Made by a program: the position numbers and the translations under genes. Positions 16,313 to 23,270 of a DNA stretch of 24,027 nucleotides are shown here, one piece after another. This stretch comes from an uncultured Prevotellaceae bacterium (lineage in GTDB: Bacteria > Bacteroidota > Bacteroidia > Bacteroidales > Muribaculaceae), in the NCBI GenBank assembly GCA_900541935.1, contig UQLZ01000034.1, positions 1 through 24,027 of the forward strand. The letters are read 5' to 3'. A model generated the notes under the pieces. That model was not told the DNA's origin. It was given only the letters and a program-made list of their open reading frames with translations, and made no database searches. The stretch's first letter is position 1, and each line of letters starts with the position of its first letter.

Positions 16313-16343
16313 TTGCAAACACAGCAAAAAATCATTAATTTCG
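16313..16343 (+). promoter_or_regulatory. Bacteroidota promoter of the SUI1-like gene
   Basis: TTG (16313-16315), 20 nt, then TAATTTCG (16336-16343) matches the consensus except for one base. The 81-nt gap to porT must also carry the T9SS operon promoter on the other strand. A weak TGTGTTTG (16316-16323, minus) lacks a proper -33 element. Confidence 0.6.
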
Positions 16344-16363
16344 CTAAAAGAAAAATCAAAGGT

Positions 16364-16717
16364 ATGAAAAATATTGATTGGAAAGACCAACTAAGCAGTT
16401 TATTATCTTCAAGCCCTGACATACAGCAGGACACATCGGAAGAAGTTATAACAGAAGAAGTTCCTGAAAAAAAACAAAAGCAAAAAGAACCTCTTCGCAT
16501 AGAGTTAGACAAAAAGCACCGCAAGGGAAAGGAAGCAACAATTATCAGCGGCTTTCTTGGCTCAGAAGAAGAACTTAAAGAACTTGCCAGAATGCTGAAA
16601 ATCAAATGCGGAGTTGGAGGTTCTGCACGTGGCGGCGAAATTCTTATTCAAGGTGATTTTAGGAATAAGGCCAAAGAAATACTTATTGATGAAGGATATA
16701 AAACGAAGGTCATTTAG
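16364..16717 (+). CDS. SUI1/eIF1-like translation factor (YciH family)
   Basis: A 117-residue cytoplasmic protein. Residues 1-45 are polar and acidic. Residues 46-117 form the SUI1 domain, with RIELDKKHRKGKEATIISGF, then CGVGGSARGGEILIQGD and a closing EGYKTKVI, the normal family ending. Bacterial YciH-type proteins resemble eukaryotic eIF1 and are thought to monitor start-site choice or bind the small ribosomal subunit. The ATG at 16364 follows AAAGGT. The upstream alternative at 16313 would overlap the promoter. It has its own promoter and is followed by the deaminase, which also appears to have one. Confidence 0.9.
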   Translation: MKNIDWKDQLSSLLSSSPDIQQDTSEEVITEEVPEKKQKQKEPLRIELDKKHRKGKEATIISGFLGSEEELKELARMLKIKCGVGGSARGGEILIQGDFRNKAKEILIDEGYKTKVI

Positions 16718-16760
16718 CCTTTTTTAAGACAGAATGCTCTTTTTATACATTACAAAATGC

Positions 16761-16768
16761 TAACTTTG
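16761..16768 (+). promoter_or_regulatory. -7 element for the deaminase gene
   Basis: TAACTTTG is a perfect TAnnTTTG, 38 nt before the ATG at 16807. No TTG lies at the expected distance upstream, only a T run near 16738-16744. Confidence 0.5.
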
Positions 16769-16806
16769 AATGCAGAAGTCATCTTTCTGATTAAATATAT
16801 AAAACT

Positions 16807-17298
16807 ATGACAAAGAAAATTGAAATCACAGACAAGGACTTGGCCTTTTTAAAGCAAGCGTCAGACGCATCTCTTGCAAGTGTTGAAAGAGGCGGAGGGC
16901 CTTTTGGCGCTGTTGTCGTCAGAGGTGACGAAGTTATTACCGTTGCTTCAAATTCAGTGACTATCGACAATGACCCTACTGCACACGCAGAAGTGAATGC
17001 TATCCGGTCTGCATGCAAAAAACTCGGCACTTTTAAATTAGACGGTTGCTATATCTATAGTTCATGCGAACCATGCCCTATGTGCCTTAGCGCTCTTTAC
17101 TGGGCTGGCGTTGACAGAATCTATTATGGAAACACTAAAGAAGATGCAGACGCTATCGATTTCAGCGACAAATTCATCTATGAAGAATTTGAAAAAGCAA
17201 AGGAAGACCGCTCTATCCCTTGCATTCATATTCCAAACACAGATGCCATTAACGCTTTCAAGGCATGGGAAGCAAAAGAAGATAAGACTGAATATTAA
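16807..17298 (+). CDS. Nucleoside/nucleobase deaminase, probably guanine deaminase
   Basis: A 163-residue cytoplasmic zinc enzyme of the cytidine deaminase superfamily. The HAEVNAI motif supplies zinc ligand H60 and proton shuttle E62, and PCPMC supplies ligands C90 and C93. The opening GGGPFGAVVV segment, the ALYWAGVDRIYYGN strand and the D-FSDKFIYEE C-terminal part fit the GuaD-like group that converts guanine to xanthine. The length matches Bacillus GuaD (about 156). A relative acting on another base cannot be ruled out. It is followed by a strong terminator. Confidence 0.88.
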   Translation: MTKKIEITDKDLAFLKQASDASLASVERGGGPFGAVVVRGDEVITVASNSVTIDNDPTAHAEVNAIRSACKKLGTFKLDGCYIYSSCEPCPMCLSALYWAGVDRIYYGNTKEDADAIDFSDKFIYEEFEKAKEDRSIPCIHIPNTDAINAFKAWEAKEDKTEY

Positions 17299-17323
17299 TT
17301 TTGCTTTGGCAATAAGTAACCAA

Positions 17324-17356
17324 TAAAAAAATCCCGGCAATGCCGGGATTTTTCGT
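17324..17356. terminator. Bidirectional rho-independent terminator
   Basis: ATCCCGGC (17331-17338) and GCCGGGAT (17342-17349) form a perfect stem with a 3-nt loop, flanked by As on the left and Ts on the right. It ends both the plus-strand deaminase transcript and the minus-strand lipoprotein transcript, whose genes converge here. Confidence 0.93.
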
Positions 17357-17371
17357 TCACAATTAATTACA

Positions 17372-18229
17372 TTAGTCTATCTGAATAACCAAGAAGTTTG
17401 ATTTTTCCCAGAAAAGAGTAGCATTGGTAATATTAATAACCTTCTCACCTCCCTCTTCTGTAATTGTATAAGAACTAACAGGTTGCTTTGTCATAATTTT
17501 AGCATTCTTCGAGAATGTATTGATTTTAGTCAATGTTCTCTTATCTGCCTTAGTAAAGTAATTTCTATCAAATTCGCCTTCAAGAACTTTTGTCTTGCTA
17601 AGGAATTTCTTTTCAAGGATTTTGTGCTCTTTCAATTCCTTGTTGCTGCCAACAACATAGTAACAAGCATTCAACTCATTTGTAACGGCTTCTGTACGCT
17701 CTTCTGCTGCTTCTTTTTCTGCTGTAACATTTGTTACTGTTGTTGTCAATGAATCAACATTTGATGACAATTCTTCAATTTTAATGTTAGCATCTGCCAA
17801 CTGTTTTGTCATCTCGTCAATTTTTGCCTGCTGCTCCTCAATAAGTTTTTTCTGAGAATCAATAGTCTTCTGCAATTCGGCATTATACTTACCTGACTTT
17901 TTCATTCTTGCCTCAAGATTATTGAGTTGTTCCTTACGGTTTGCCAACTCCTGCTTCAAGGCTGCAATATTTCTTAAAATCTGCTGCTTCTGCGACGGAG
18001 TTTCACTCTTAAAATCAGGAGAAACAAGAATGTTTTCCATTCTATTAACTTCTGACAAACTTTCATTAATCTGTCCAACAAGAGTCAACAAACTGTCGCG
18101 TTGTGCCTCTGTTGATTCAATTTTCAAAGAATCTGCTTCATGTTGCAATTGTTCTGGTGTCTTACCACCATTGCCGCAAGAAAACAAAATGCTTGCAATT
18201 GCTACTGATAAAATAACTGACTTTTTCAT
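17372..18229 (-). CDS. Coiled-coil lipoprotein, function uncertain
   Basis: A 285-residue protein with a lipoprotein signal (MKKSVILSVAIASILFSC, lipid-modified C18). A long coiled coil covers about 25-185 and is rich in Glu, Lys, Gln and Leu. A C-terminal globular domain (about 190-285) starts ACYYVVGSNKELKEHKIL and ends FWEKSNFLVIQID. This C-terminal domain recurs in Bacteroidota proteins of similar design. Some are labelled Cbp1 collagen-binding adhesins, but I cannot verify that relation here. It should sit on a membrane facing the periplasm or the outside. Its ATG overlaps the rsmI stop (ATGA), so it is translated in the same operon. Confidence 0.8.
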   Translation of the reverse strand: MKKSVILSVAIASILFSCGNGGKTPEQLQHEADSLKIESTEAQRDSLLTLVGQINESLSEVNRMENILVSPDFKSETPSQKQQILRNIAALKQELANRKEQLNNLEARMKKSGKYNAELQKTIDSQKKLIEEQQAKIDEMTKQLADANIKIEELSSNVDSLTTTVTNVTAEKEAAEERTEAVTNELNACYYVVGSNKELKEHKILEKKFLSKTKVLEGEFDRNYFTKADKRTLTKINTFSKNAKIMTKQPVSSYTITEEGGEKVINITNATLFWEKSNFLVIQID

Positions 18230-18993
18230 ACTGTTTGAATTTTGGTGGTTTTAAATTTAGCGTATTTATCTTTTTTCTCTTTTGTTTTTTCTTCTTTTGC
18301 TCCTGATACGATAATAACAATTTCGCCTTTTGGATTGTTCATTTCAAAATATTCTGCAAGTTCCTCAAGAGTGCCACGATGGGTTGTCTCATGCAATTTG
18401 GATATTTCACGGCTAACACTTGCTTCTCTTTCTCCACCAAAGACTTCTACAAACTGACGCAACGTCTTAGCAAGTCTCAACGGAGATTCATAGAATACCA
18501 TCGTTCTTGCTTCCGTTGCCAATTCATTGAGAAGGGTCATTCTTCCTTTCTTCTGTGGCAAAAATCCCTCAAAGCAAAATTTGTCGCAAGGAATGCCAGA
18601 ATCAACAAGCGCAGGTACAAATGCTGTTGCTCCTGGAAGACACTCAACAATTACGCCTTCACGACGGCACTCTCTGACGAGCAAGAACCCAGGATCTGAT
18701 ATTCCAGGCGTTCCGGCATCAGATATCAAGGCTATTGTTTCGCCACCTTTAAGACGCTCAACCACAGCCGCCGAAGTTTCATGCTCATTGAATTTATGAT
18801 GGCTCTGCATCTTTGTTTCTATCTCAAAATGCTTCATCAGGAAACTGCTGGTGCGAGTATCCTCGGCAAGAATACAGTCAACCGATTTTAGCACATTTAT
18901 TGCTCGGTAGGTCATATCCTCCATATTTCCAACAGGCGTTGGAACAACATAAAGACGACCCGACTCTATCATATTTTTTTGCTTTTCTGCCAT
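18226..18993 (-). CDS. rsmI: 16S rRNA (cytidine-1402-2'-O)-methyltransferase RsmI
   Basis: A 255-residue SAM-dependent methyltransferase of the tetrapyrrole methylase fold that modifies C1402 in the decoding centre of 16S rRNA. It carries LYVVPTPVGNMEDMTYRA near the N-terminus, CILAEDTRTS, the SAM-loop LISDAGTPGISDPG and the ECLPGATAFVPALV segment, all diagnostic. The C-terminus adds a Lys-rich tail (about 235-255). An internal ATG at codon 8 is a possible alternative start. It follows the acidic protein gene by 2 nt and overlaps the lipoprotein gene by 4 nt. Confidence 0.95.
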   Translation of the reverse strand: MAEKQKNMIESGRLYVVPTPVGNMEDMTYRAINVLKSVDCILAEDTRTSSFLMKHFEIETKMQSHHKFNEHETSAAVVERLKGGETIALISDAGTPGISDPGFLLVRECRREGVIVECLPGATAFVPALVDSGIPCDKFCFEGFLPQKKGRMTLLNELATEARTMVFYESPLRLAKTLRQFVEVFGGEREASVSREISKLHETTHRGTLEELAEYFEMNNPKGEIVIIVSGAKEEKTKEKKDKYAKFKTTKIQTV

Positions 18994-18995
18994 AT

Positions 18996-19916
18996 CTACA
19001 AGAAATGATTTCTTATGATTTCCATAAACTCCTTAACTTCATCCGACTCTGGATCCCACTTCAGGTCTCCATAAAAATAATCCTCCGCTTCTTCATAAGA
19101 ATTCATCGCGATAACAAGGTTTATTGCATCACTCATATCGGCAGCACTATTGCCAAATAACTCACGGCGGAAACGAAAAGTGTCATTAATAGAAAATGCA
19201 CTGCGCAAATCCTTTGACTTATGGCGGATATAGGCATCCTCAATATTGATATTGGGATTATTTTTCTCAAAAGTATCTTCAGAAGCTACGTCTTCAATCT
19301 CATCGACTTCCTCTATATCTTCAATTTCCTCAACTTCTACAACTTCTTCGTTATCGAAAGTTGGTTTTTCATCTTCGGATATTATTTCATCTTCTACAAC
19401 GATTTCCTCTCTTTCGGCTTCATCTGAATCAGCATCCTGCTGAGGCTCTTCCTCCTCAACTTCGACTACAGGTTCTGCATCATCCACTTCAGGCTCAACG
19501 TCTTCTTCCTCAGTCTCTGCCTCGTAATAAAAAGACTGTGGTTCCTCTTCTTCCTGCTCTCTCTCCTGGAAAAGTTTGATTTTCTCCATTGTTGAAGCGA
19601 CTGCAGCAAAGGCTTCTGACTCTGTCTCATCTTCATTACTTTCAGCAACTTCGGGTTCATCCAAAGTTGCAGTTTCTTCATTCAGAGGGTCTTCTGTTTC
19701 AGAAAAAGACTCTTCAACAGGCTCCTGCGGATTTTCCGCATCTGGAGTTTCTACAAAGATGTTCAAGGAATTAGCATCATCAAGCAGCAGTTCCGCCTTC
19801 TCCTTGATTATTGACAAAACAGTTTCTGGAGTTGCATCACCCCTCTCCTGAGCAAGAAGTAGAACACCTTCCAACTCATACACATTCACGAGCATGCGCT
19901 TAATAACACTATCCAT
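18996..19916 (-). CDS. Very acidic conserved protein of unknown function
   Basis: A 306-residue cytoplasmic protein in three parts. Residues 1-55 are a helical N-terminus (YELEGVLLLAQERGD, IIKEKAELLLDDANSL). About 56-225 is a low-complexity region dominated by Glu and Asp, with runs such as EEEE and EVVEVEEIEDIEEVDEIEDV. Residues about 235-306 are a compact domain, containing FSINDTFRFRRELFGN and ending MEIIRNHFL. The flanking parts look conserved and the acidic part looks like a flexible linker. It is first in the operon with rsmI (2-nt gap) and the coiled-coil lipoprotein. The ATG follows AAAAGGAT. I do not know its function. Confidence 0.8.
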   Translation of the reverse strand: MDSVIKRMLVNVYELEGVLLLAQERGDATPETVLSIIKEKAELLLDDANSLNIFVETPDAENPQEPVEESFSETEDPLNEETATLDEPEVAESNEDETESEAFAAVASTMEKIKLFQEREQEEEEPQSFYYEAETEEEDVEPEVDDAEPVVEVEEEEPQQDADSDEAEREEIVVEDEIISEDEKPTFDNEEVVEVEEIEDIEEVDEIEDVASEDTFEKNNPNINIEDAYIRHKSKDLRSAFSINDTFRFRRELFGNSAADMSDAINLVIAMNSYEEAEDYFYGDLKWDPESDEVKEFMEIIRNHFL

Positions 19917-19933
19917 ATCCTTTTAATTTTTAA

Positions 19934-19941
19934 CAAAGATA
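19934..19941 (-). promoter_or_regulatory. -7 element of the acidic protein-rsmI operon
   Basis: TATCTTTG on the minus strand is a perfect TAnnTTTG, but no clear -33 TTG lies upstream. The start site near 19927 would leave only about 11 nt before the ATG at 19916. Confidence 0.5.
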
Positions 19942-19995
19942 GTGCAAGGAGAGAGCAGAAAAAAATAAAAACAAGAGTTTTTATCTTTTTTTTGC

Positions 19996-20021
19996 CGAGG
20001 TGCAGTTCACGAGGTGCAGTT
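19996..20021. repeat. Two copies of a 12-bp direct repeat
   Basis: CGAGGTGCAGTT occurs at 19996-20007 and again at 20010-20021, separated by 2 nt. It lies between the divergent promoters of the acidic protein operon and the riboswitch. Tandem sites 14 bp apart could be a regulator binding site or chance duplication. Confidence 0.7.
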
Positions 20022-20112
20022 TATTACTTTTACTATTTATATTCTATCTGTTGTCAGATTCAATCCATTCTATAAAAATAAACAACAATAAAGATATTTC
20101 CCGAAAAATGAG

Positions 20113-20120
20113 TATTTTTG
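20113..20120 (+). promoter_or_regulatory. -7 element ahead of the cobalamin riboswitch
   Basis: TATTTTTG fits TAnnTTTG and would place the start site near 20126, exactly where the riboswitch P1 stem begins. No TTG is seen at the -33 position. Confidence 0.55.
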
Positions 20121-20125
20121 CAAAC

Positions 20126-20340
20126 GGAAAGACAAGGTCTTATATTTATATCTAAGCACCTCGGAATCAGGTTTAAGTCCTGAGCAGTACTCGCTGCCGT
20201 AACTTCCATAAAATCCTTGGAATGAGTCACTGAAATATCGGGAAGGCTCATTCGGCAATAAGGGGAAGAAGCCGGAATACAGTGTCTTTCCTTATTGTTT
20301 AATCGTCTGCGAGATTACCCTAATGGGTTTCGGACTTTAA
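20126..20340 (+). promoter_or_regulatory. Cobalamin (vitamin B12) riboswitch
   Basis: A structured leader that binds cobalamin and should lower expression of the receptor when B12 is plentiful. A 9-bp P1 closes it (GGAAAGACA 20126-20134 with TGTCTTTCC 20283-20291). The conserved core around 20163-20202 includes P4 (CAGG/CCTG) and P5 (GCAG 20184-20187 with CTGC 20194-20197), followed by CCGTAA. More stems are AATGAG/CTCATT (20221-20226, 20247-20252) and CGGC/GCCG (20253-20256, 20271-20274). The P5 loop has CTCG (20190-20193). A downstream hairpin (GTCTG 20305-20309 with CGGAC 20331-20335) exposes CGAG (20310-20313), fitting the L5-L13 kissing pair. It lies just before the start codon, so control is probably translational. 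Confidence 0.9.
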
Positions 20341-20348
20341 AATTAATT

Positions 20349-22364
20349 ATGAACAAAATTTTCCTCACATCACTCTGCGCCTTATCATCGCTATTTGCCA
20401 GCGCCAATGACTTTTCCGAAGAATTTTTAGACTCCATTTTTGAAATAAAAGAGGTTTCTGTTATCCAAATCAAGGACAAGGAAATCATCAAGCCCCACAA
20501 ACTGTCGGGCATTGAACTTGAAAGGATGAACAGCCAGTCAGTTGCTGATGCTCTGCGATACTTCTCTGGCGTTCAAATCAAGGACTACGGTGGCATCGGC
20601 GGTTTTAAAACTGTAAATATAAGAAGCATGGGCTCAAACCATGTCGGAGTTTTCTATAATGGCGTTCAACTTGGCAACGCCCAAAACGGACAAGTTGACT
20701 TGGGTAGGTATTCCCTCGACAATGTTGAAGCAATATCTCTTTACAACGGTCAAAAAAGTGACATTTTCCAAACAGCAAAGGATTTCAGCACGGCAAGTGC
20801 CATTTATATAGCGACCAAGCATCCGCGATTTAAAGCCAATGAGCGCAGCCACTTTAAGGTACAAATGCGTACGGGCAGTTTCGGACTTGCCAATCCGTCA
20901 ATCCTCTGGGAGCAAAAACTTGCCCACACTGTCCACATGTCGGCAAGTGCAGAATACACCTACGCAAACGGCAAGTACAAATTCCGCTATAAGCGAAAAC
21001 TGGCAGACGGCAGCCTCGCTTTCGACACAACAGCAACACGCCAAAACGGTGACGTTCAATCATTAAGAACAGAAATAGGTATTTACGGATACATTCCAGA
21101 AGGGAAATGGAACATAAACGGATATTTCTACACTTCAGAGCGGGGAATTCCAGGAGCAATTGTCAATAATGTATTTCGCCACGGTGAAAGGCAATGGGAC
21201 AAGGCTGCATTCGGCCAAGGTTCTTTTTCAAAAAAAATAACAGATTTCTATGAACTGAAAGTAAACGGCAAATTCTCATGGGACTACCTTCGCTTTCTTC
21301 GTAACGACCCGAAAGAACTATATTTAGACAATTCATATTATCAACGCGAGGCATACATATCTTTCGCCAACCTGTTTAAACTGACAGACTGGTGGAATAT
21401 CTCATTCGCCATCGACGGACAAATGAACAATTTAACTTCATTTACCGCCCTATCCGACAGCCCGATAAAGCCAACGCGATTTACCGAATTCTACTCACTC
21501 GCAACGGCTTTCAATTTCATCCATGTCAATATCCAAGCGAGCGTTCTGGCAACAACAGTTCAGGAGACTGCCCGCAAGGACGAATACAAATTCAAAGACA
21601 AATTCAGCAGGTTCTCGCCAACTGTATTTATCAGTTACACCCCAGTTTTAGGGCATAACTTCCGCTTTGTTGGTTTCTACAAGAAGATTTTCAGAATGCC
21701 TACTTTCAACGAAAAATTCTATACGGAAACAGGAAATGCCGCAAACGTAAACCCAGAATACGCATCGCAGTATGACTTCGGAATCGAATATAAAAAAGAA
21801 TTCAACTCCACTTTTTTTGATTATATAAACCTCAAGTCTGACGGATATTTCAACAAGATTACAGACAAAATAATCACATACCCGGCAGGTCAATTCCGCT
21901 GGAAAGTTATAAATCTTGGGAAAGTGGAAATTCTCGGCTCGGAAATATCTTCTACAATAGGCTTCCACATTGGCAATGTCAATATGCGACTTCTTCTCGA
22001 ATATACTTATCAGCATGCCGTTGACAAGTCGGACCGCGAAGAATCATTCTATAACAAACAGATACCTTACGTTCCTCACCACAGTACCTCAACAGCGTTC
22101 AATGCAAACTACCACGGTTGGGACTTTAACTACAGTTTCATTTATACAGGAGAAAGATATAACGCACGAGAGCATGAGAAGGTTAACTTTGAACCACCTT
22201 GGTACACTCACGACATGTCATTGGCAAAGGAGTTTAAAATTAGAAAGGTAAACTGCAAAATTACGGGTGAACTAAATAACATATTTAATCAGGCATACGA
22301 AGTTATCCACAACTACCCAATGCCTGGCAGAAACTTCAGAATCTCTGCAAAAGTTGAATTTTAG
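20349..22364 (+). CDS. btuB: TonB-dependent outer-membrane receptor, BtuB-like cobalamin transporter
   Basis: A 671-residue outer-membrane protein. A signal peptide (about 1-19, ending ASA) is followed by a TonB-type segment (EIKEVSVIQIKDKE), a plug domain (about 45-160, with SVADALRYFSGVQIKDYGG and VNIRSMGSNHVGVFYNGVQL) and a 22-strand-type barrel ending PGRNFRISAKVEF with the terminal Phe needed for barrel assembly. It lacks the carboxypeptidase-like N-domain of SusC proteins. The cobalamin riboswitch in its leader is the main evidence that it imports B12 or related corrinoids. The ATG at 20349 is chosen because the longer frame from 20295 would run through the riboswitch. Any further B12 transport genes would lie beyond the contig join. 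Confidence 0.9.
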   Translation: MNKIFLTSLCALSSLFASANDFSEEFLDSIFEIKEVSVIQIKDKEIIKPHKLSGIELERMNSQSVADALRYFSGVQIKDYGGIGGFKTVNIRSMGSNHVGVFYNGVQLGNAQNGQVDLGRYSLDNVEAISLYNGQKSDIFQTAKDFSTASAIYIATKHPRFKANERSHFKVQMRTGSFGLANPSILWEQKLAHTVHMSASAEYTYANGKYKFRYKRKLADGSLAFDTTATRQNGDVQSLRTEIGIYGYIPEGKWNINGYFYTSERGIPGAIVNNVFRHGERQWDKAAFGQGSFSKKITDFYELKVNGKFSWDYLRFLRNDPKELYLDNSYYQREAYISFANLFKLTDWWNISFAIDGQMNNLTSFTALSDSPIKPTRFTEFYSLATAFNFIHVNIQASVLATTVQETARKDEYKFKDKFSRFSPTVFISYTPVLGHNFRFVGFYKKIFRMPTFNEKFYTETGNAANVNPEYASQYDFGIEYKKEFNSTFFDYINLKSDGYFNKITDKIITYPAGQFRWKVINLGKVEILGSEISSTIGFHIGNVNMRLLLEYTYQHAVDKSDREESFYNKQIPYVPHHSTSTAFNANYHGWDFNYSFIYTGERYNAREHEKVNFEPPWYTHDMSLAKEFKIRKVNCKITGELNNIFNQAYEVIHNYPMPGRNFRISAKVEF

Positions 22365-22384
22365 ACTTATTCATATTAAATATA

Positions 22385-22435
22385 AAAATGGCGGGGCTTT
22401 TTTTCCAAAACCCCCCCTTTTTTTTTTCCCCCCCG
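22385..22435. other. Probable artificial join of two genomes
   Basis: About 20 nt after the receptor stop the sequence becomes a chain of homopolymers (a T run from 22398, seven Cs, ten Ts, eight Cs). Immediately afterwards it reads in the middle of a clostridial miaB gene, whose 5' nine-tenths are missing. Gene content, gene order and ribosome binding sites all change at this point. No mobile element, repeat or integrase explains the change, so a mis-assembly or library chimera is the best reading. Confidence 0.85.
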
Positions 22436-22729
22436 AAGGGGAACGCCTGCCGCTACAATGCCCGATCCTATATCTCGTGAAGAAAAGGGCAAATGGTTTG
22501 CCGAGCTTTTAGCTGTTCAAGACGAAATATCTAATCAGTTAAATTTGGACCTTATCGGTAAAACCGTAACGGTACTTTGTGAAGAGGTAACTTCAAACGG
22601 TAAACTTACGGGCAAAACCGAGTATTATTTTCGGTAGAGTTTGAGGGTGATGAAAGCCTAATCGGTAAGTTTGTAACAGTGCGTATAGATTCTTACAACA
22701 ATACGCTCTGCGGTAAAATAATAAATTAA
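22435..22729 (+). pseudogene. miaB: 3' fragment of miaB (tRNA methylthiotransferase), frameshifted
   Basis: Only the last part of MiaB is present. MiaB is the radical-SAM enzyme that adds the methylthio group to i6A37 in tRNA. The frame gives RRGTPAATMPDP, then REEKGKWFAELLAVQDEIS and the TRAM domain start (LIGKTVTVLCEE). It stops at 22635 because the T run near 22627-22631 appears one base short. The next frame continues as SVEFEGDESLIGKFVTVRID and ends at 22729, the expected TRAM domain end. The 5' part is cut off by the join. It is followed by ylbF and mutS, as in many Clostridia. Confidence 0.85.
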
Positions 22730-22756
22730 AAACAAATTTGAAAGGAATTTTAAAAA

Positions 22757-23161
22757 ATGGGAGTTATAGAAGCAACAAGAGCGCTTGGCGCAGAAATTCA
22801 AAAGGACGAGCGTTTTATACGCTATGCAAAGGCAAAACTTGCAAACGACAATGATGCTCAACTGCAAAATCAGATTGGCGAGTTTAACACCATTCGTATG
22901 AACCTTGACCGCGAAATGAATGCTGAAAATCAAGACGAAGCAAAAATTCGTGAACTTAATGAAAAGCTTCGCGAAATATATACTGCTGTTATGTCAAGCA
23001 AGTCTATGCTCGATTATAACACTGCAAAGGCAGAGCTTGATGAAATGCTTAACGATATTAACAGCATTATCATGCAGTGCGTTGACGGCGAAGACCCTGC
23101 TACTGTTGAGCCGCATACCGCATGCACCGGTTCATGCTCTACCTGCGGAGGATGCCACTAA
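22757..23161 (+). CDS. YlbF/YmcA family regulator
   Basis: A 134-residue, mostly helical protein of the YlbF/YmcA family (formerly DUF964). In Bacillus the YlbF-YmcA-YaaT complex carries iron-sulfur clusters and affects RNA processing and development. Here ALGAEIQKDERFIRYAKAK opens the family domain. The protein ends in a cysteine cluster, CTGSCSTCGGCH, typical of the clostridial branch and probably a metal or cluster site. AAAGGAAT lies 9-16 nt before the ATG, a Firmicute-type ribosome binding site. It stands between miaB and mutS. Confidence 0.88.
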   Translation: MGVIEATRALGAEIQKDERFIRYAKAKLANDNDAQLQNQIGEFNTIRMNLDREMNAENQDEAKIRELNEKLREIYTAVMSSKSMLDYNTAKAELDEMLNDINSIIMQCVDGEDPATVEPHTACTGSCSTCGGCH

Positions 23162-23175
23162 ATTATTTAAGGGGA

Positions 23176-23204
23176 GTTTTTGCGTGGCACAGCCGCACAA
23201 AAAC
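23176..23204 (+). other. Hairpin between ylbF and mutS
   Basis: GTTTTTG (23176-23182) pairs with CAAAAAC (23198-23204), and after one mismatch GTGG pairs with CCGC, giving an 11-bp interrupted stem with a 5-nt loop. No T run follows, so it is not a normal terminator. It could be a processing or attenuation structure in the ylbF-mutS transcript. Confidence 0.5.
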
Positions 23205-23270
23205 GAAAATTTATGGGGCAACATTTCGCAAAGTGAAATTGTAATTTTTTAACCAAAGGGGACCGAAACC

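Noticed and set aside
19221..19851. Plus-strand Ser-, Phe- or Leu-rich frames opposite the acidic protein
   Set aside because: They are the direct antisense of Glu/Asp codons (GAA, GAT), which creates long open frames without coding meaning.
19967..19991. AAAAAC/GTTTTT hairpin followed by a T run on the plus strand, resembling a terminator
   Set aside because: No plus-strand gene ends here, and the 6-bp A/T stem is weak. It lies upstream of a minus-strand promoter.
22385..22757. Lateral transfer of a clostridial segment into the Bacteroidales genome
   Set aside because: No integrase, terminal repeat or attachment site is seen, miaB is cut at a homopolymer seam, and the segment runs to the contig end. 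An artificial join fits better.
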